From Entomortierella parvispora (taxonomy: Eukaryota; Mortierellomycota; Mortierellomycetes; Mortierellales; Mortierellaceae), in assembly GCA_963573315.1 (NCBI GenBank), contig OY752146.1:2294001-2358000 (forward strand): DNA of 64,000 nt. Reading direction: 5' to 3'. Of this stretch, positions 25,101 through 36,600 are shown one piece after another. Within the stretch, counting starts at the first letter, position 1. Each line of letters starts with the position of its first letter. The notes under the pieces are model-generated. The model was not told where the DNA came from, made no database searches, and saw only the letters and a list, made by a program, of their open reading frames with translations. The translations under genes and the position numbers were made by a program.

Positions 25101-27850
25101 ATACTGCCTACGCGGACGAAATTGGTGTAGTTCAGGTCCAGCAAAGCCTGAAGATAAATGTCAGAAATTGGCTCCCATTAATGATCATTTTTGGAGGTCT
25201 ACTCAATTAATCGTACCATCAAGATGCGATCCACAGCAACATTCTAGGTAAGAAGATCATTGAGTCGGTGAGTATACAGGCAAAGCTTTTGTTACCAAGA
25301 TAGGTGATCAATCTTGAACCTACCGTCATAGATGTGACAAAGAATCTACAAGATCGTTCTTCTCGCGGAAGTGGACGCGCCTTGTTTAAAATGGTGTTGA
25401 CGAAAACAATCAAGACGGCAATAAGAAAGCTAAGTGCGAAGAAAGTTCTGTCAATTTTCATGCTTACGGTCTACCGATACCGAGCACAATAGTACACAGC
25501 TTACCTTTTTCCTGCGCCAAAGACACCTAGTCAAATGCCATAAGGAACGTGAGTGTCTCTATCCTACAGATGAATATTCGATCTTTTGAGCACCATGCAA
25601 ACACCTACCATGAACTAATAGGATAGGTGGCAGTTCTGACTTGTCTCCCCATCCAGGTGCCCTGATAACCGTCAGCGCAAAGCTCTGCAACACAGATGCT
25701 TGCCCATCATTCAGATTGTATCTGTCAATTGTGTCCCTAATTTCCTTCTCCACATCGATCCCGTCATCTTCTGTGAGAACGATGCACCCTGACTTCTCAG
25801 GGACTCGTGAAGGCACCTTAAACATAGATGTTTTGGATGCCTTTACCAACTCAGGCGGAACGTAGTTTAAAATGGTCGGTAAAATAGGTGTTCGCATCAA
25901 GTTTTCGAGGTTATCTATGTGACAAAGATGGAATAACAGGCCGTTAGTAGTGCGGACAAAATTCAGAAGGCTGTTACAGCAACTCCGTATTAATACTCAC
26001 CAATCATCATGAATTCAGACATCCCATTAATAAGACGAATGGCACAGACACTGGTGGTGTTTGTAAACATATCTCTCGCTGTACTGGAGTCCTTTGCAGA
26101 GAGACATGTTACCTATTGAGACAGAATGACGAGTTAGGAATTGGGCATAGTGTTACTTGGCAAGTTCGATTACTCCCTAGACCTGGACATATGGACGTAC
26201 CTCTATGTCACTCCCAGATGGGCCATAGAAAACGGATCGCCCAAAGAAGGTCGACGACGATTCGAAACGCGGAGTTTTTGACACCACCCAAAGATCATCC
26301 TTGGAATATCTAGTAGTCGAAGAAGCCTGTCAGACAAAGTCTCTTGACTTTCTTGGCTGAACATTAAACTAGCTTACTTTGAGTGATGTTCCTTGTTTGT
26401 AATTGTCAAGACTGCTCCTTGTTGCTGTACGATTTGAACTGCTGTAGGCTGGCCCGATCCTGAGGCGTCATTTCGGCCACTGAACATGGGAAATCCAGAG
26501 TAAGAGTCGCCTCGCCTCCGTAATGTAGTTCCGGAGTGCATGTGAATTCCACGATTACGATAAAGAGCATCAAATGAGTCCCCGTCTCTCAAATTCCCGT
26601 TATTCTTAATACTCCACATGGACATGGCAATCTCGATGACCAAAATTTGTAGGTGCTCATAGATCAAATACGCCAGTCCCTCTTTGTACTGATTCGTCGA
26701 AGTGAACCTGGAAGGTAGGGCTATAGTGCGACGTAAAAGGTGACCTGAATTCTTTCCTGAAAAGTTGACACAACGAGCAGCGTTTGGAAACTCTAGCTGA
26801 GTGCTTGGAGGCCGGTGAGGTGATGACACTGCTCCTTGACCGTGGACGTTGACAGTACTGGGTCCTTTTGACAGTCCTACTCTCCTTCGCTTGGGAGCTG
26901 GCGGTACTGAGGCAGTTTGTTCCCGTAGCGCCGGGATTGTGAGAGTCGAGGGTATCGTCCCTTGAATGAAGTTCGAAGACAAACAAGAGCCGTTGGTGTT
27001 GAGACCGAATTCAGTCTCGCTATCATACCCAAAGTCTTCGTCAAAAGTAAGGTCATCATCACCTAGACCCAATGCTGTTGAGTTGCTCCTGTCTGAGAAT
27101 GGTGGTCGCCATTTTTTTCTATTTGACGCTGGGAGTGATGCTTTTGTCAATTGCTCGTTCCTTGAGAGTGCATGAGTGCCGAGCGTAAAAGTCCGATCTG
27201 CGGTGTTCTTGCTCAATTCTGGTATAAATGGTGCTGTTCCCGGTAATCGACTTGTTGGTACAGCTCCTTGCTTGGGTATTGAGCTGCGAGGGATAGCCGC
27301 TGGTTGTGGATGGGTCCGATTTGCCGGTTTGAGCTGATCTCCAGAATTGGTGGCGTACGCCATGGTCAGGTCCTCAATGGTGATCAGATGTCTGTCCATG
27401 TCCAAGTCATCGCCGGCAACAATGGTGGCACCCCTGTGAAAAGAGCTGAGAATAAAAGAGATTAGGGTCATGATAACTGCCTCAGCCGCAGTAGCTCGGT
27501 ATGATGTTATGGCAGTAGTCTTTTACCTGTCCAATACAGCAAATTTGACATCGTAAAGAACGACCTAGAAGTGGATGATGGTGAGCTGCTTGCAGTCTCA
27601 AACGGCAAACCATAAATCATCCATGATCGGATAGTCACCTTGGAGTTGTTGTGGAAGTAGCGAATGTGGCCTAGTTTGGGGGATTGCATCGGAAAATGCA
27701 TGAATAAAAAACATGAATGAGAGAACCGAGAATCGGTTGCAACTGCCAGACAAGGGGAAATGGGTCGTTATGTGTACCATCCTGCCAGGTCTTTGCCTTT
27801 TTCAGCTTCTGGCTTGTGTATAGGCAGGTGAACTCTGAGTATGGGTTCAT
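22176..27850 (-). CDS. ZGRF1: ZGRF1/Mte1-like 5'-3' DNA helicase (DUF2439 + SF1 helicase), 20 exons
   Basis: UPF1-like superfamily 1 helicase; ZGRF1 relatives act in crosslink repair and recombination-intermediate processing, and yeast Mte1 carries the same N-terminal domain (family knowledge). Exons, minus strand: 27850-27778, 27670-27639, 27564-27527, 27445-26378, 26309-26201, 26112-26001, 25914-25609, 25526-25505, 25429-25324, 25243-25217, 25147-25039, 24949-24818, 24744-24669, 24591-24426, 24332-24321, 24236-23951, 23878-23778, 23701-23598, 23509-23430, 23338-22176. The frame is unbroken: 1373 aa. DUF2439 spans about 1-70 (KLKKAKTWQDG, VVLYDVKFAVLD). Walker A is GVFGAGKS at 580-587, Walker B ILDEAS at about 732-737, then GDPLQL, MGIK-PLMLRTQYRCH, STVDAFQG and VALTRSKR. 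Residues about 990-1373 are an acidic disordered tail. No GRF zinc finger is visible, unlike animal ZGRF1. Several exons are tiny (12, 22, 27, 32 and 38 nt). Confidence 0.9.
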
Positions 27851-28246
27851 GGAGGGGGGTGCTGCTCGTCGATGGTGGTGAATTGCAAGGTGGGATGGAT
27901 GGGAGCGGTTGGTGGCAAAAACAACAAAGAAGTGGACGCGCACCCACGCGTCGATCGCCTTGTTTTCATTTGCTGGAAAAGGGAAACAGGGCCACACAGC
28001 GTGCGCAGGCCATGGAAGCAGATGGAAGCAGTCCCATTTTCGTACCTTCTTTTGGATGACAAAGCCAAGGTAGGTAGCCATACACATAAAAGCCTTCCCC
28101 ATTCCTCCTTCTTTCGGCCCCTCTCTCTTCATCTCCATTCCATCCCATTGCATCCCATCCCATCCCTCTCCTCCTTTTCTCTCTTGCTCTCTATCTCAAA
28201 CCATTCCTCTTGTACCGCGGATACGATAAACGTCGAGCCGAGCACT
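27851..28246. promoter_or_regulatory. Probable bidirectional promoter (helicase / WLM protease)
   Basis: These 396 bp separate the start codons of two divergent genes, so they must hold both promoters. An ACGCGT box lies at 27946-27951 with GACGCGC just before it; this is the MCB core bound by the MBF G1/S factor in yeasts, but the hexamer also occurs elsewhere in this window, so the link is only suggestive. CCCATCC/CATTGCATCC pyrimidine tracts precede the protease start. Confidence 0.5.
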
Positions 28247-29424
28247 ATGGCCTCCTCAATCCAATACGCATTCAAAGGAAAGAAACACAGTCTTGATCTC
28301 GGCTCCGTCGGCACAGCCTCGCAGCTCCTCAGCGCTATTGCGGAGCAAACTGAAGTCCCAGCAACAGCACTCAAAATTTTGTTCAAGGGCAAGGTTCTTC
28401 GATACGGGGAAGATGACAACACCAAGTCTCTACAGGAGCAACATCCAGGATTGGGCGCAGGCGCAAAGATCCTCGTCCTGGGCACCACAGAACAAGACCT
28501 TGCAAAAGTCCACTCGATAGATGAGCATGTCCAAACAAGAAAGAGCTACCGCCCTCCTCCATCAGCCAAGGTAGCTATATTTGAGCAGTTTATCCCATGA
28601 CCTGTTCTGCTCCTATGTATGCTGACAAATCCTTTCTGCGCCTGCCTCTAGCGGTCTCAACCAGTTCGGAATCTCGATGATGACAAATACACGTTTGGAT
28701 CTATTCAAGTTTTACCACAGTTTCATGAGCAGGACAAAGCTCGAGCTGTACTGGAGAGACTAAAAAACGACAAGGGCATTCTCGAGATCATGAAATTACA
28801 CAAGTGGCAGGTTGGATCGCTGATAGAACTTTCACCGGCAGAAAAGACGATTTTGGGCTACAACAGAAACATGGGAGAACTTATTGCACTTCGATTGCGG
28901 ACGGATGATCTCGAGGGCTTTAGACATTACGATGCCGTGCGGAAAGTGCTTCTACACGAACTAGCACACAACGTAAGTTGGATAGCCCAAGTTAGCACCG
29001 AGTGCTTCCCTCAATGGTGAGGATTGCATCCCTGTCTAAAAGGTGATTTCGTTGTCTTGTTTCATCTTAGGTCTGGAGCGAGCATGACGACAACTTTCAC
29101 GCGCTAAATCGTCTACTGAACAAAGAGGTCCAGCAGTTGGATTGGACTGCGAATGGGGGCGGACGAGTTTCCAAAGATACATTTTTCGATCCTGCCAACG
29201 GTCTCTCGGATTATCATGACGACCTCGAAGATAGCGCCGTAGATGCACAATGGCGCGGAGGCACTTTTGTACTTGGAGGAAGTAGCAATCGACTCGGTGG
29301 CGACAGCAGCCCAATGACCACCCGGGAACTGGCTGCACGGGCCGCGCAGTTACGGCAGATTGAATCCGAGAAGGACGAAGATGGTCTCTGTGGAGCGAAA
29401 CGATCTGATGCTGCGAAACAATGA
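28247..29424 (+). CDS. Ubiquitin-like + WLM domain metalloprotease (Wss1/SPRTN-like), 3 exons
   Basis: WLM proteases cleave proteins crosslinked to DNA and act with ubiquitin/SUMO and Cdc48 (family knowledge). Exons 28247-28570, 28652-28972 and 29071-29424 join in frame to 332 aa. An N-terminal ubiquitin-like fold covers about 5-80 (IQYAFKGKKHSLDLGS; LKILFKGKVLRYG). The WLM domain follows from about 125. The zinc site is HELAHN at 210-215 and continues across the last splice to VWSEHDDNF, giving HExxHxxxxxH with H210, E211, H214 and H220. The tail (TTRELAARAAQLRQIES) resembles the C-terminal helix common in ubiquitin-WLM proteins. Compared with yeast Wss1, the added ubiquitin-like domain matches the UBL-WLM subclass known from other fungi. 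Start: ATG in GCACTATGGCC; the frame is open further upstream but with no better start. Family call is strong; the exact substrate class is inferred. Confidence 0.92.
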
Positions 29425-29661
29425 CAGTATGTAACAAACACGCCTGCGCACAACTGACACAAATGAAATAAGATTTTGGTGGCAACATGAAATGAACGAA
29501 ACGGGCGTAGAGGAACAAAAAAATGCGGGACGCGGGACGCGCTCTTCTTTTCTGCGGTCCCTTTTTTTTCTTGTCCCCTTCCATCCCTCCTTCCTCCTTT
29601 CCTTGTGTCCCTCTTTATTCTTTCTGGACTTCTTTGTTCGCACAAACCATATCACCACACC

Positions 29662-32600
29662 ATGGACCAGTACCAGACTCAGCTGGAGTCTTCACTCAAG
29701 CGGGTTCTTTCTGCCAGCACCAGCATCCAGATTCAGGACGTAAGAGCAAACGAATGTCCAGTGACACATGTACCACGGTCCAGAGGAATGAAGCATGCCG
29801 AAAGACATGTTCACTCAATGCACAATCACCCATTAGGCGACCGATGACCTTCTGCAGAATGTCTTTACAGACCCACGATGCATTCCGACACTGACTTGCA
29901 TCATCAAGCAATCCCCCCTCAAAGAGGTACAGGCGCGTGCGGACACGCCACCAATGTTGACGCGATTTTGAAACCCACTGACCTTTTCCTGTCGTCTTTT
30001 CAGGTCCGACTATTGGCTGCAGTTGAGTTACGCAAGCAGATCGTAGAGTGGTGGGTAAAGCTACACCCCGAAGTCAAGTCTAATACTAAGGCTACGCTTC
30101 TTGAAATCATCCTCTGCGAACAAGAGTAAGGCGATGGTCATGTTTGTCCTGCTTTTATATACTGGCATTCCTCGAATCTGACGTCTTCGATCAACTTTTT
30201 AGACATCCCGCTCGCCAAGCGATAGCGCGCGTGATCGCGACCATTGGCAGGATGGACATACCAATTCGAGACTGGCTCCAGTTGGTTCCTTTTCTCCTAG
30301 AGTGCTGCAGCAGTCCAAACGCTTGTCACCGAGAGGCAGGGCTGTTTTTGATGTCGACCATCTTTGAAGTCACAGATTCGCTCATGGATGATTTATGTCA
30401 ACCTCTGAGACTCTTTGAGAGGACCATCGTCGATCCAGAATCGCTTTCAGTTCGCACAACAACTGTAGTGGCCCTCAGCAAAATGTCGCACTTTATCAAC
30501 TCGAGTCAAACAGAGGAAATCAAACTCTTCAGCGACCTAATTCCTTCCATGATCAAGGTCCTCGACCAATGCATTGTTAGTCATGACGAATCGGCTGCGT
30601 TGAAGTGTTTCGACGTGATGGAGGATCTCTTGAAACTCAGCATCTCGCCTTTGGCACCACATCTTTCAAACTTCATCGAGTACTTTAGACTGATGACAGG
30701 TAACGCAGATGTGGATCCCAAGATGCGCATCCACGCCATTTCCGTTCTCTCGTGGGCAGTGCTGCAGAAAGCGGTCAAAATTGAGCAGCTGAAGCTTTTA
30801 GAACCCTTGATCCATACACTTCTGGAGGTTGGAACAGAGCCTGAGCCTGAGGATGACGACGACGACTCACCTGCCAAAAGTGCCTTCTCGCTGGTCCATA
30901 CAATTGGAGTACACATGTCGCCCACGTCTGTTTTCATTGCAGCCAGATCCGACATCTTGGCCCTTATTTCAAGCACGGAAGCTCGTTTCCGGAAAACAGG
31001 GTTGATGGCGCTGTCAGTCCTGGCCGAGGGATGCGCAGAGGAAATGAGGCCCGTAATGGACGAGATGCTTTTCGTCATCACATCGGGACTTGAAGATCAA
31101 GACGTGATTGTTCGTCGTGCCGCCTGCGTTGCATTGTGCTCCTTTGCAGAAGAATTCGAGGACGATGTGTCTCAAAAACATGCGAACTTTGTTCCCAGAC
31201 TCATCGGCCTGTTGAGCGAAATGAGGCCTATCGTCATCAAGAATGCATGCAACGCCCTCAACGCAATCGTGTCACAGTTAAAAGACAACGTACTTCTGTA
31301 TCTTCCGGGACTCATGGAACGTCTTATTGATCTATCGGATCGCGGTGGAGGTCCCTGCCTGATTGCCATTCTTGTCCTTATTGCTACAACAGCTCGTGTC
31401 TCCCAAGAAAAATTTCAGAAATATTGCGAAGCGACAGTGACAAGGTTGAGACACTTCATGTCCCTCGGTTTGTCTTCAGACGACATCAAGATCCGATCTA
31501 TCGCAACTGAGGCGATGGGTTCAGTTGTCGAGGCAGTTGGCAAGGATATGTTCAGGGTAAGAGACTTTCATGGTGATCACCTGACTTTCCTTTCAGTTAC
31601 TAATATCACATTTACTTGTAGCCTTATCTTCACGATTGCATGGTGCTCGCAATGGAGGGAGTCTTGAAGGAAGGGATGGGACTGCGGGAACCTGGGTATC
31701 GCTTCTTTGGTTCTGCCGCTAAAATCTTTGAGATGGAGCTCTCTCCATACTTGCCAGAGATTGCCACCCAATTGTACAATACCTGTGCACACCCTGACCC
31801 TCTACACGGCGGTAAAAGCGAAGAAGAAGATCTTGCCGATCTTGATGAGGATGACACCGAAGAAGATGTCAAAAATGCATTTAACTGTGCGCTCATACAG
31901 GAAAAAGAAGCAGCAGCTGGCACCTATGCGATCCTTATGGAGCACACCCGGGAGAGTCTCTTACCATACCTAGACGACATCACGAAAGCCTTTTTCTTTC
32001 TTTTCGAGGAGTCGAGCGACACGGTGCGCAAGGCGGCGATCAGCGGGGCCTTTTCACTTCTTCGTACAGTCTATCAAATGTCAAACGTTGTACCCTGGAA
32101 GAAGGACGTGCCACAGGAACCCCTAGAAGACACGATCATGGTAGTACGCGACTGGCTTATTCCCTCTATCACGAGAGTTTTGGCGGCCGAGCAAGAAAAG
32201 TAAGTCATCTCCATTGTGACACAAAAAGTGATGGCAGCTTTTGTCTCCAACGGTTACGTTCTTCCATTGTAATACTCTAGAACAGTTGTAATCTTGGCTA
32301 TCCAAGAATTCACGGAGACATTGCGTTGGTGCGGCCCTGCTGCTCTATCCAAGTGTAAGTCAGCACATCATATCTAAATATGACGTGCCAATTGATTGGC
32401 ACCAGTTCTAATATAAGCTGTCCTTCCGTCAATAATAGTTCTTCCTTTCGTATGTGGCCAGCTGAGTCTCATCTTTGAAAAGAAAGCCTACTTTCAGCAA
32501 TTTATGATGAACGAAGAGCAACTCCTGGATGAAGATGAAGATGAAGAGAGCGATGTGACGCTTGTCTGTTCAGCAGCGGACCTAGTGTCAGCTATTGCCA

Positions 32601-33331
32601 CTGTTTATGGCAGGGAGTTTGCCCCTGAAGCCAAGACCTTTATCCCGCACATCATGAAGTATTACAGGAAAACAAGAACGCCAATGGAAAGATCTATGTC
32701 GATGGGCTGTCTCGGTGAGATTACCGCTGCGATAGAGTCGAACATTACCGAGTTCACGGAAAACATCCTCCAGCTTGCTCAAAAGGCTCTTGGTGACCAC
32801 GATGACGAGGTTCGGAGCAATGCGGCGTTTGCTCTTGGTGTGCTCTGTGAGCACACCACTATGGATTTAGCCCAGTAAGTTCTGCACATCTCAAATTCAG
32901 AGGATTGGATATTTCTGACGCGTTCTGTTATATTATCTAGGCATTATCCAGTTCTTCTGCAGAAATTGTATCCCTTGTTCCATGATCAAGACATGATCAA
33001 CGTCACCGACAATGCCTGCGGCGCCGTATCCCGTATGCTGATGAAATATCCGCAGGCCGTCCCTGTGGAGCAAGTCCTACCAACTCTAGCTGCCGCCCTC
33101 CCGCTGAAGGTAGAGCTTGAGGAGAACGAACCAGTTTTCAGGTTTTTGCTATCACTTTTGCATTGCAGGAACGGGTGGATCATGGAGCACCTTGGGCATA
33201 TATTGGAACTTTTTGCGCAGGTTCTGTTGACTGGGACGGAGAGCAAGCTAAAGGCAAGCACTAAGAAGGAGATGGTTGCCGCAATGCTGGCCTTTGGGTA
33301 CCCGATGCCCGGCGGACTGATGGCGCTGTAA
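29662..33331 (+). CDS. KAP123: Importin beta family karyopherin (importin-4 / Kap123), 8 exons
   Basis: Nuclear import receptor built of HEAT repeats; Kap123/IPO4 carries ribosomal proteins and histones H3/H4 (family knowledge). Exons 29662-29739, 29837-29926, 30004-30125, 30203-31556, 31622-32199, 32281-32354, 32439-32874 and 32941-33331 join in frame to 1040 aa, close to Kap123 (1113) and IPO4 (1081). The N terminus has the Ran-binding-type helices (VRLLAAVELRKQIVEWW; HPARQAIARVIATIG). HEAT repeats run through the whole length; acidic loops EPEPEDDDDDS and LDEDEDEES lie inside them. The C-terminal NACGAVSRMLMKYP and PVEQVLPTLAAALPLK segments are characteristic of importin-4. A GTAAGT overlaps the stop codon region (33328-33333), so a further short exon is possible. 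It lies 237 bp downstream of the WLM protease and 338 bp upstream of the OCRL-like gene, all on the plus strand. Confidence 0.93.
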
Positions 33332-33669
33332 GTCTAGGCACTGACTCCCTGAAGGATGCACGCGCTCAGGACGCGAACAAAATGAAAGTGAGAGGCCAAA
33401 AATAAAAAAAAAAGGAACGGCGGTCACGCGTCACCAACGTGTGCGGGAGTGCCATGTTCTTTTTTTTTCTTCTTTCTTTCTTTCCTGCATTCCTTCATTC
33501 CCTCCCATCAGCTCATTCTCTTTTCCTTCTTCCTTTCTGGACTCTGCCTCTTTTTCCATTTTCCCTCTATCAAAAAGGCAGACAATCCCATTGACATTCG
33601 CTTGTGGAGGACTCGGGTTTCTCATTGACTGCCTCCATTCCATTCGCTCAAGGGTCCATCCAACACTCC

Positions 33670-36600
33670 ATGAGCCACGACGAAAACCTGGCGGTAGCCA
33701 AGCTGCTGCTACGTCCAACCGAGATCTGTCAATTCATATCAAACTCGTGTTCTGCGTTTTGCTTTTTATACGTCCTTGATACCATGCATGTCTCGTCTCT
33801 GTGTTATGCTGTTTTGTTTGTTACTTGCTGGCTCTCGTTTTTGCAGGCGCATGTTTCATCACGGTGCTACGTTTTCCCTTAACTGTCATGATCCCTGGCT
33901 GTGCATCTCTCTTTCTGTGATAATTACTCTGCTCAGGTCCTCTGCATCGGAAAAGACAATCGACTGGAGAGCAGGATCCTGGCCATCATCGTCAATACCC
34001 AGGCTGGCGTTGAAGAGTCTTGGTAAAAGCATGACAAGCCGTGCCTTGTCCCTTGGCTCATCTGTTACGAGAACAGAGAGAATGAAGCTGAGTCTAACAT
34101 CTCATTATCTCATTCCATGTTTCAATAGCGTGTTCATCATCAAACGAACTGGCCAGGTGGCGAGTGTGTTGCAGACTGTCTTGCCCATCTACTTTGACTT
34201 CAGGATCTCTGTTGGTATGCCTTTTTGTTTTGATATTCTTGCCCCACTCATGCGCCACAGCTATGTCAGCTACACAGCCCGATCGCTAACTGAGCTCAAA
34301 ACTGCGTCATTGAATAGCTCAAACAAAGGCAGTAGCCAAGGATGACAAGATTGCTGTCACAGAAATCAGGAATGGTAACGAGAAGGAAGACCTGGAGGGG
34401 GGGCGGGTGACTTTGGCTCTCTTGATGTCATGATTGACGACTTTTGGATCTAACGAATGCTCCCTGGCTACTTGTTTATCCGATCGCAAAAAAAATTCAC
34501 GCAGATTTCACCCTCAAGCTCTATTGCGACCAGACCGAGGTGACAGTCCAGACGGACGATCTGGACGTTTTGCAAGGACTCTTGAGAGAGCTCCGTCGAA
34601 GTCACCTTATTGCCCGTAAGCCGAGACCTGAATCAAAAATTCATCTTGATGTTACTGCTCTGAACTAGTACTTACTATAACTTTGAACTGGCAGAGGACG
34701 ACAACTTTTATGCTGGTGGGAGCAGCCATCATTGGACCCAGTATTACACTCGGAGCGAAGTCGATCATGGCTTGGGTATGGAACGACACTATACTGTGAA
34801 GGCGACATGTGCTCCACAGATAAGGAACATTTCAATCTGACTTCTCTATATGTATTGCTCCCTTCAGTGGATAAGGCTCGTGGAATGACTATGGAGGACT
34901 TCATTGCCTCAGCGTCAAACCCGCTTGCCATGTACTTTCTCCAACCTGAGGCTATTGACTCATTCCAGTCGACAACGGCACCCCGATTGGATCTTGGGCA
35001 GGTTAAGGAAAGCTGGATTGAGAAAGAGATGCGTGCTAGAGAGAGCGAGTTTACCGAGCACAGCTACATGCAGTACGTTGAGCAACTTCAGTGACCCTTG
35101 AACCTTGAGTTGAATCTATTTATAGTCGATTGTCGCAGGATGAAAACTATCTTTTGTTCTAACCCACTCTTTCAACCTTGTAGCACGTTCATAGGGACCT
35201 GGAATGTCAACGGCAAGAACGCAACTGAAAAGCTAGATGCTTGGCTCCATGTGGACGGAGATATTCAGCCGGATATTTATGTCTTATGGTATACCTGTTC
35301 CTGCCAATTCCATAAGTCTTAGAATATTGTGAATGATAGACTGACTTTTTCAGTGTTTATATAGTTTCCAAGAACTAGACCTAAGCGCTGAGGCTTACAT
35401 CGTATTTGATGGTTCCAAGGAGGAAGAGTGGACTAGAGCCATTGCGGACAGTCTTGGGGCCAACTACAAGAAGGTCATGTCCAAGCAACTGGTCGGGTTG
35501 CTTATTGTTATGTTTGCAGCTGAAGACCACTTTGGGTACATCAAGGAAGTTACCACTCACTCGGCGGGTGTGGGTATTATGGGAATTCTGGTAAGCATGG
35601 CATATAACGTTCTAGGAGGTACGTTTCGAAATGTCCTGGAGACTATGGATCATTTTTGACGCAAAAGACTACTTTTTTTGTAAACTCGATCAGGCCAACA
35701 AGGGTGGTGTGTCCATTCGAATCCGCTACAGGGACTCTTACCTTTGTTTTGTTGGATCCCATCTTGCGGCAGACACGAGTCAAATTGACCGCCGGAACCA
35801 GGATTACCAGGAAATCTGTCGTCGCCTCGTTTTTCCTTCCTCCAGCACTTACGATATCACCAAAAGTCCGGCAGGAAATGCGGCCTTGGCAGCAGGCAAC
35901 AGGATGGTCTCCATTTTTGACTGCGAGTAAGATTACAGCAGAGACGAGGAATCTCCTCATTCTAATAGGCAGGATGTCAAGATGGACGAATACCTAATAT
36001 AACTTTTTGTCATTATTACTTAGTCATACTATTTGGGCCGGAGATCTCAATTATCGGATTGGGCTGAACGAGGAGCAGGTCAAGAACCATCTCAAAACCA
36101 ACGACTATGGGGCGCTCTTGAAGCATGATCAGGTAAACACAATGATTTCTTTGGCGATTCTTCTTTGGCTTTATAGTTATCCACTGTCTAATTGCCATCT
36201 TCACTGCGTCTGGGTGTAATTATAGCTGGTGTCTCAACGATTGTTATTCAAGGCGTTTTCCGAGTTCGAAGAGCATGAGATCAATTTTCATCCCACTTAC
36301 AAATATGATGTGGGAACCAGTATTTGGGATTCTAGGTATTACCTCATGTGGAGTGAGGAAACAGTATTTTGTTCTCTTGAAAGATCAGTTTTTCAGTATT
36401 TCTCACTTTTTTTATACCTGAAACTAGCGAGAAGCGCCGTGTCCCTTCCTATACAGACCGAATTCTCTGGAGATCAAAGGATAGCTCGGAAGACAGTGTC
36501 GAGCCCCTTTTCTATAGGTCTGCCATGGATTTGACTCTCAGTGATCATAAGCCCGTGAGCGCCATGTTCAAACTCAAGGTAAAACCACCTCTCTACCACC

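Noticed and set aside
33776-34345. 189-codon plus-strand frame over the first OCRL exons
   Set aside because: A different frame with small spliced exons gives the PH-domain sequence typical of OCRL/INPP5B, so this is a shadow.
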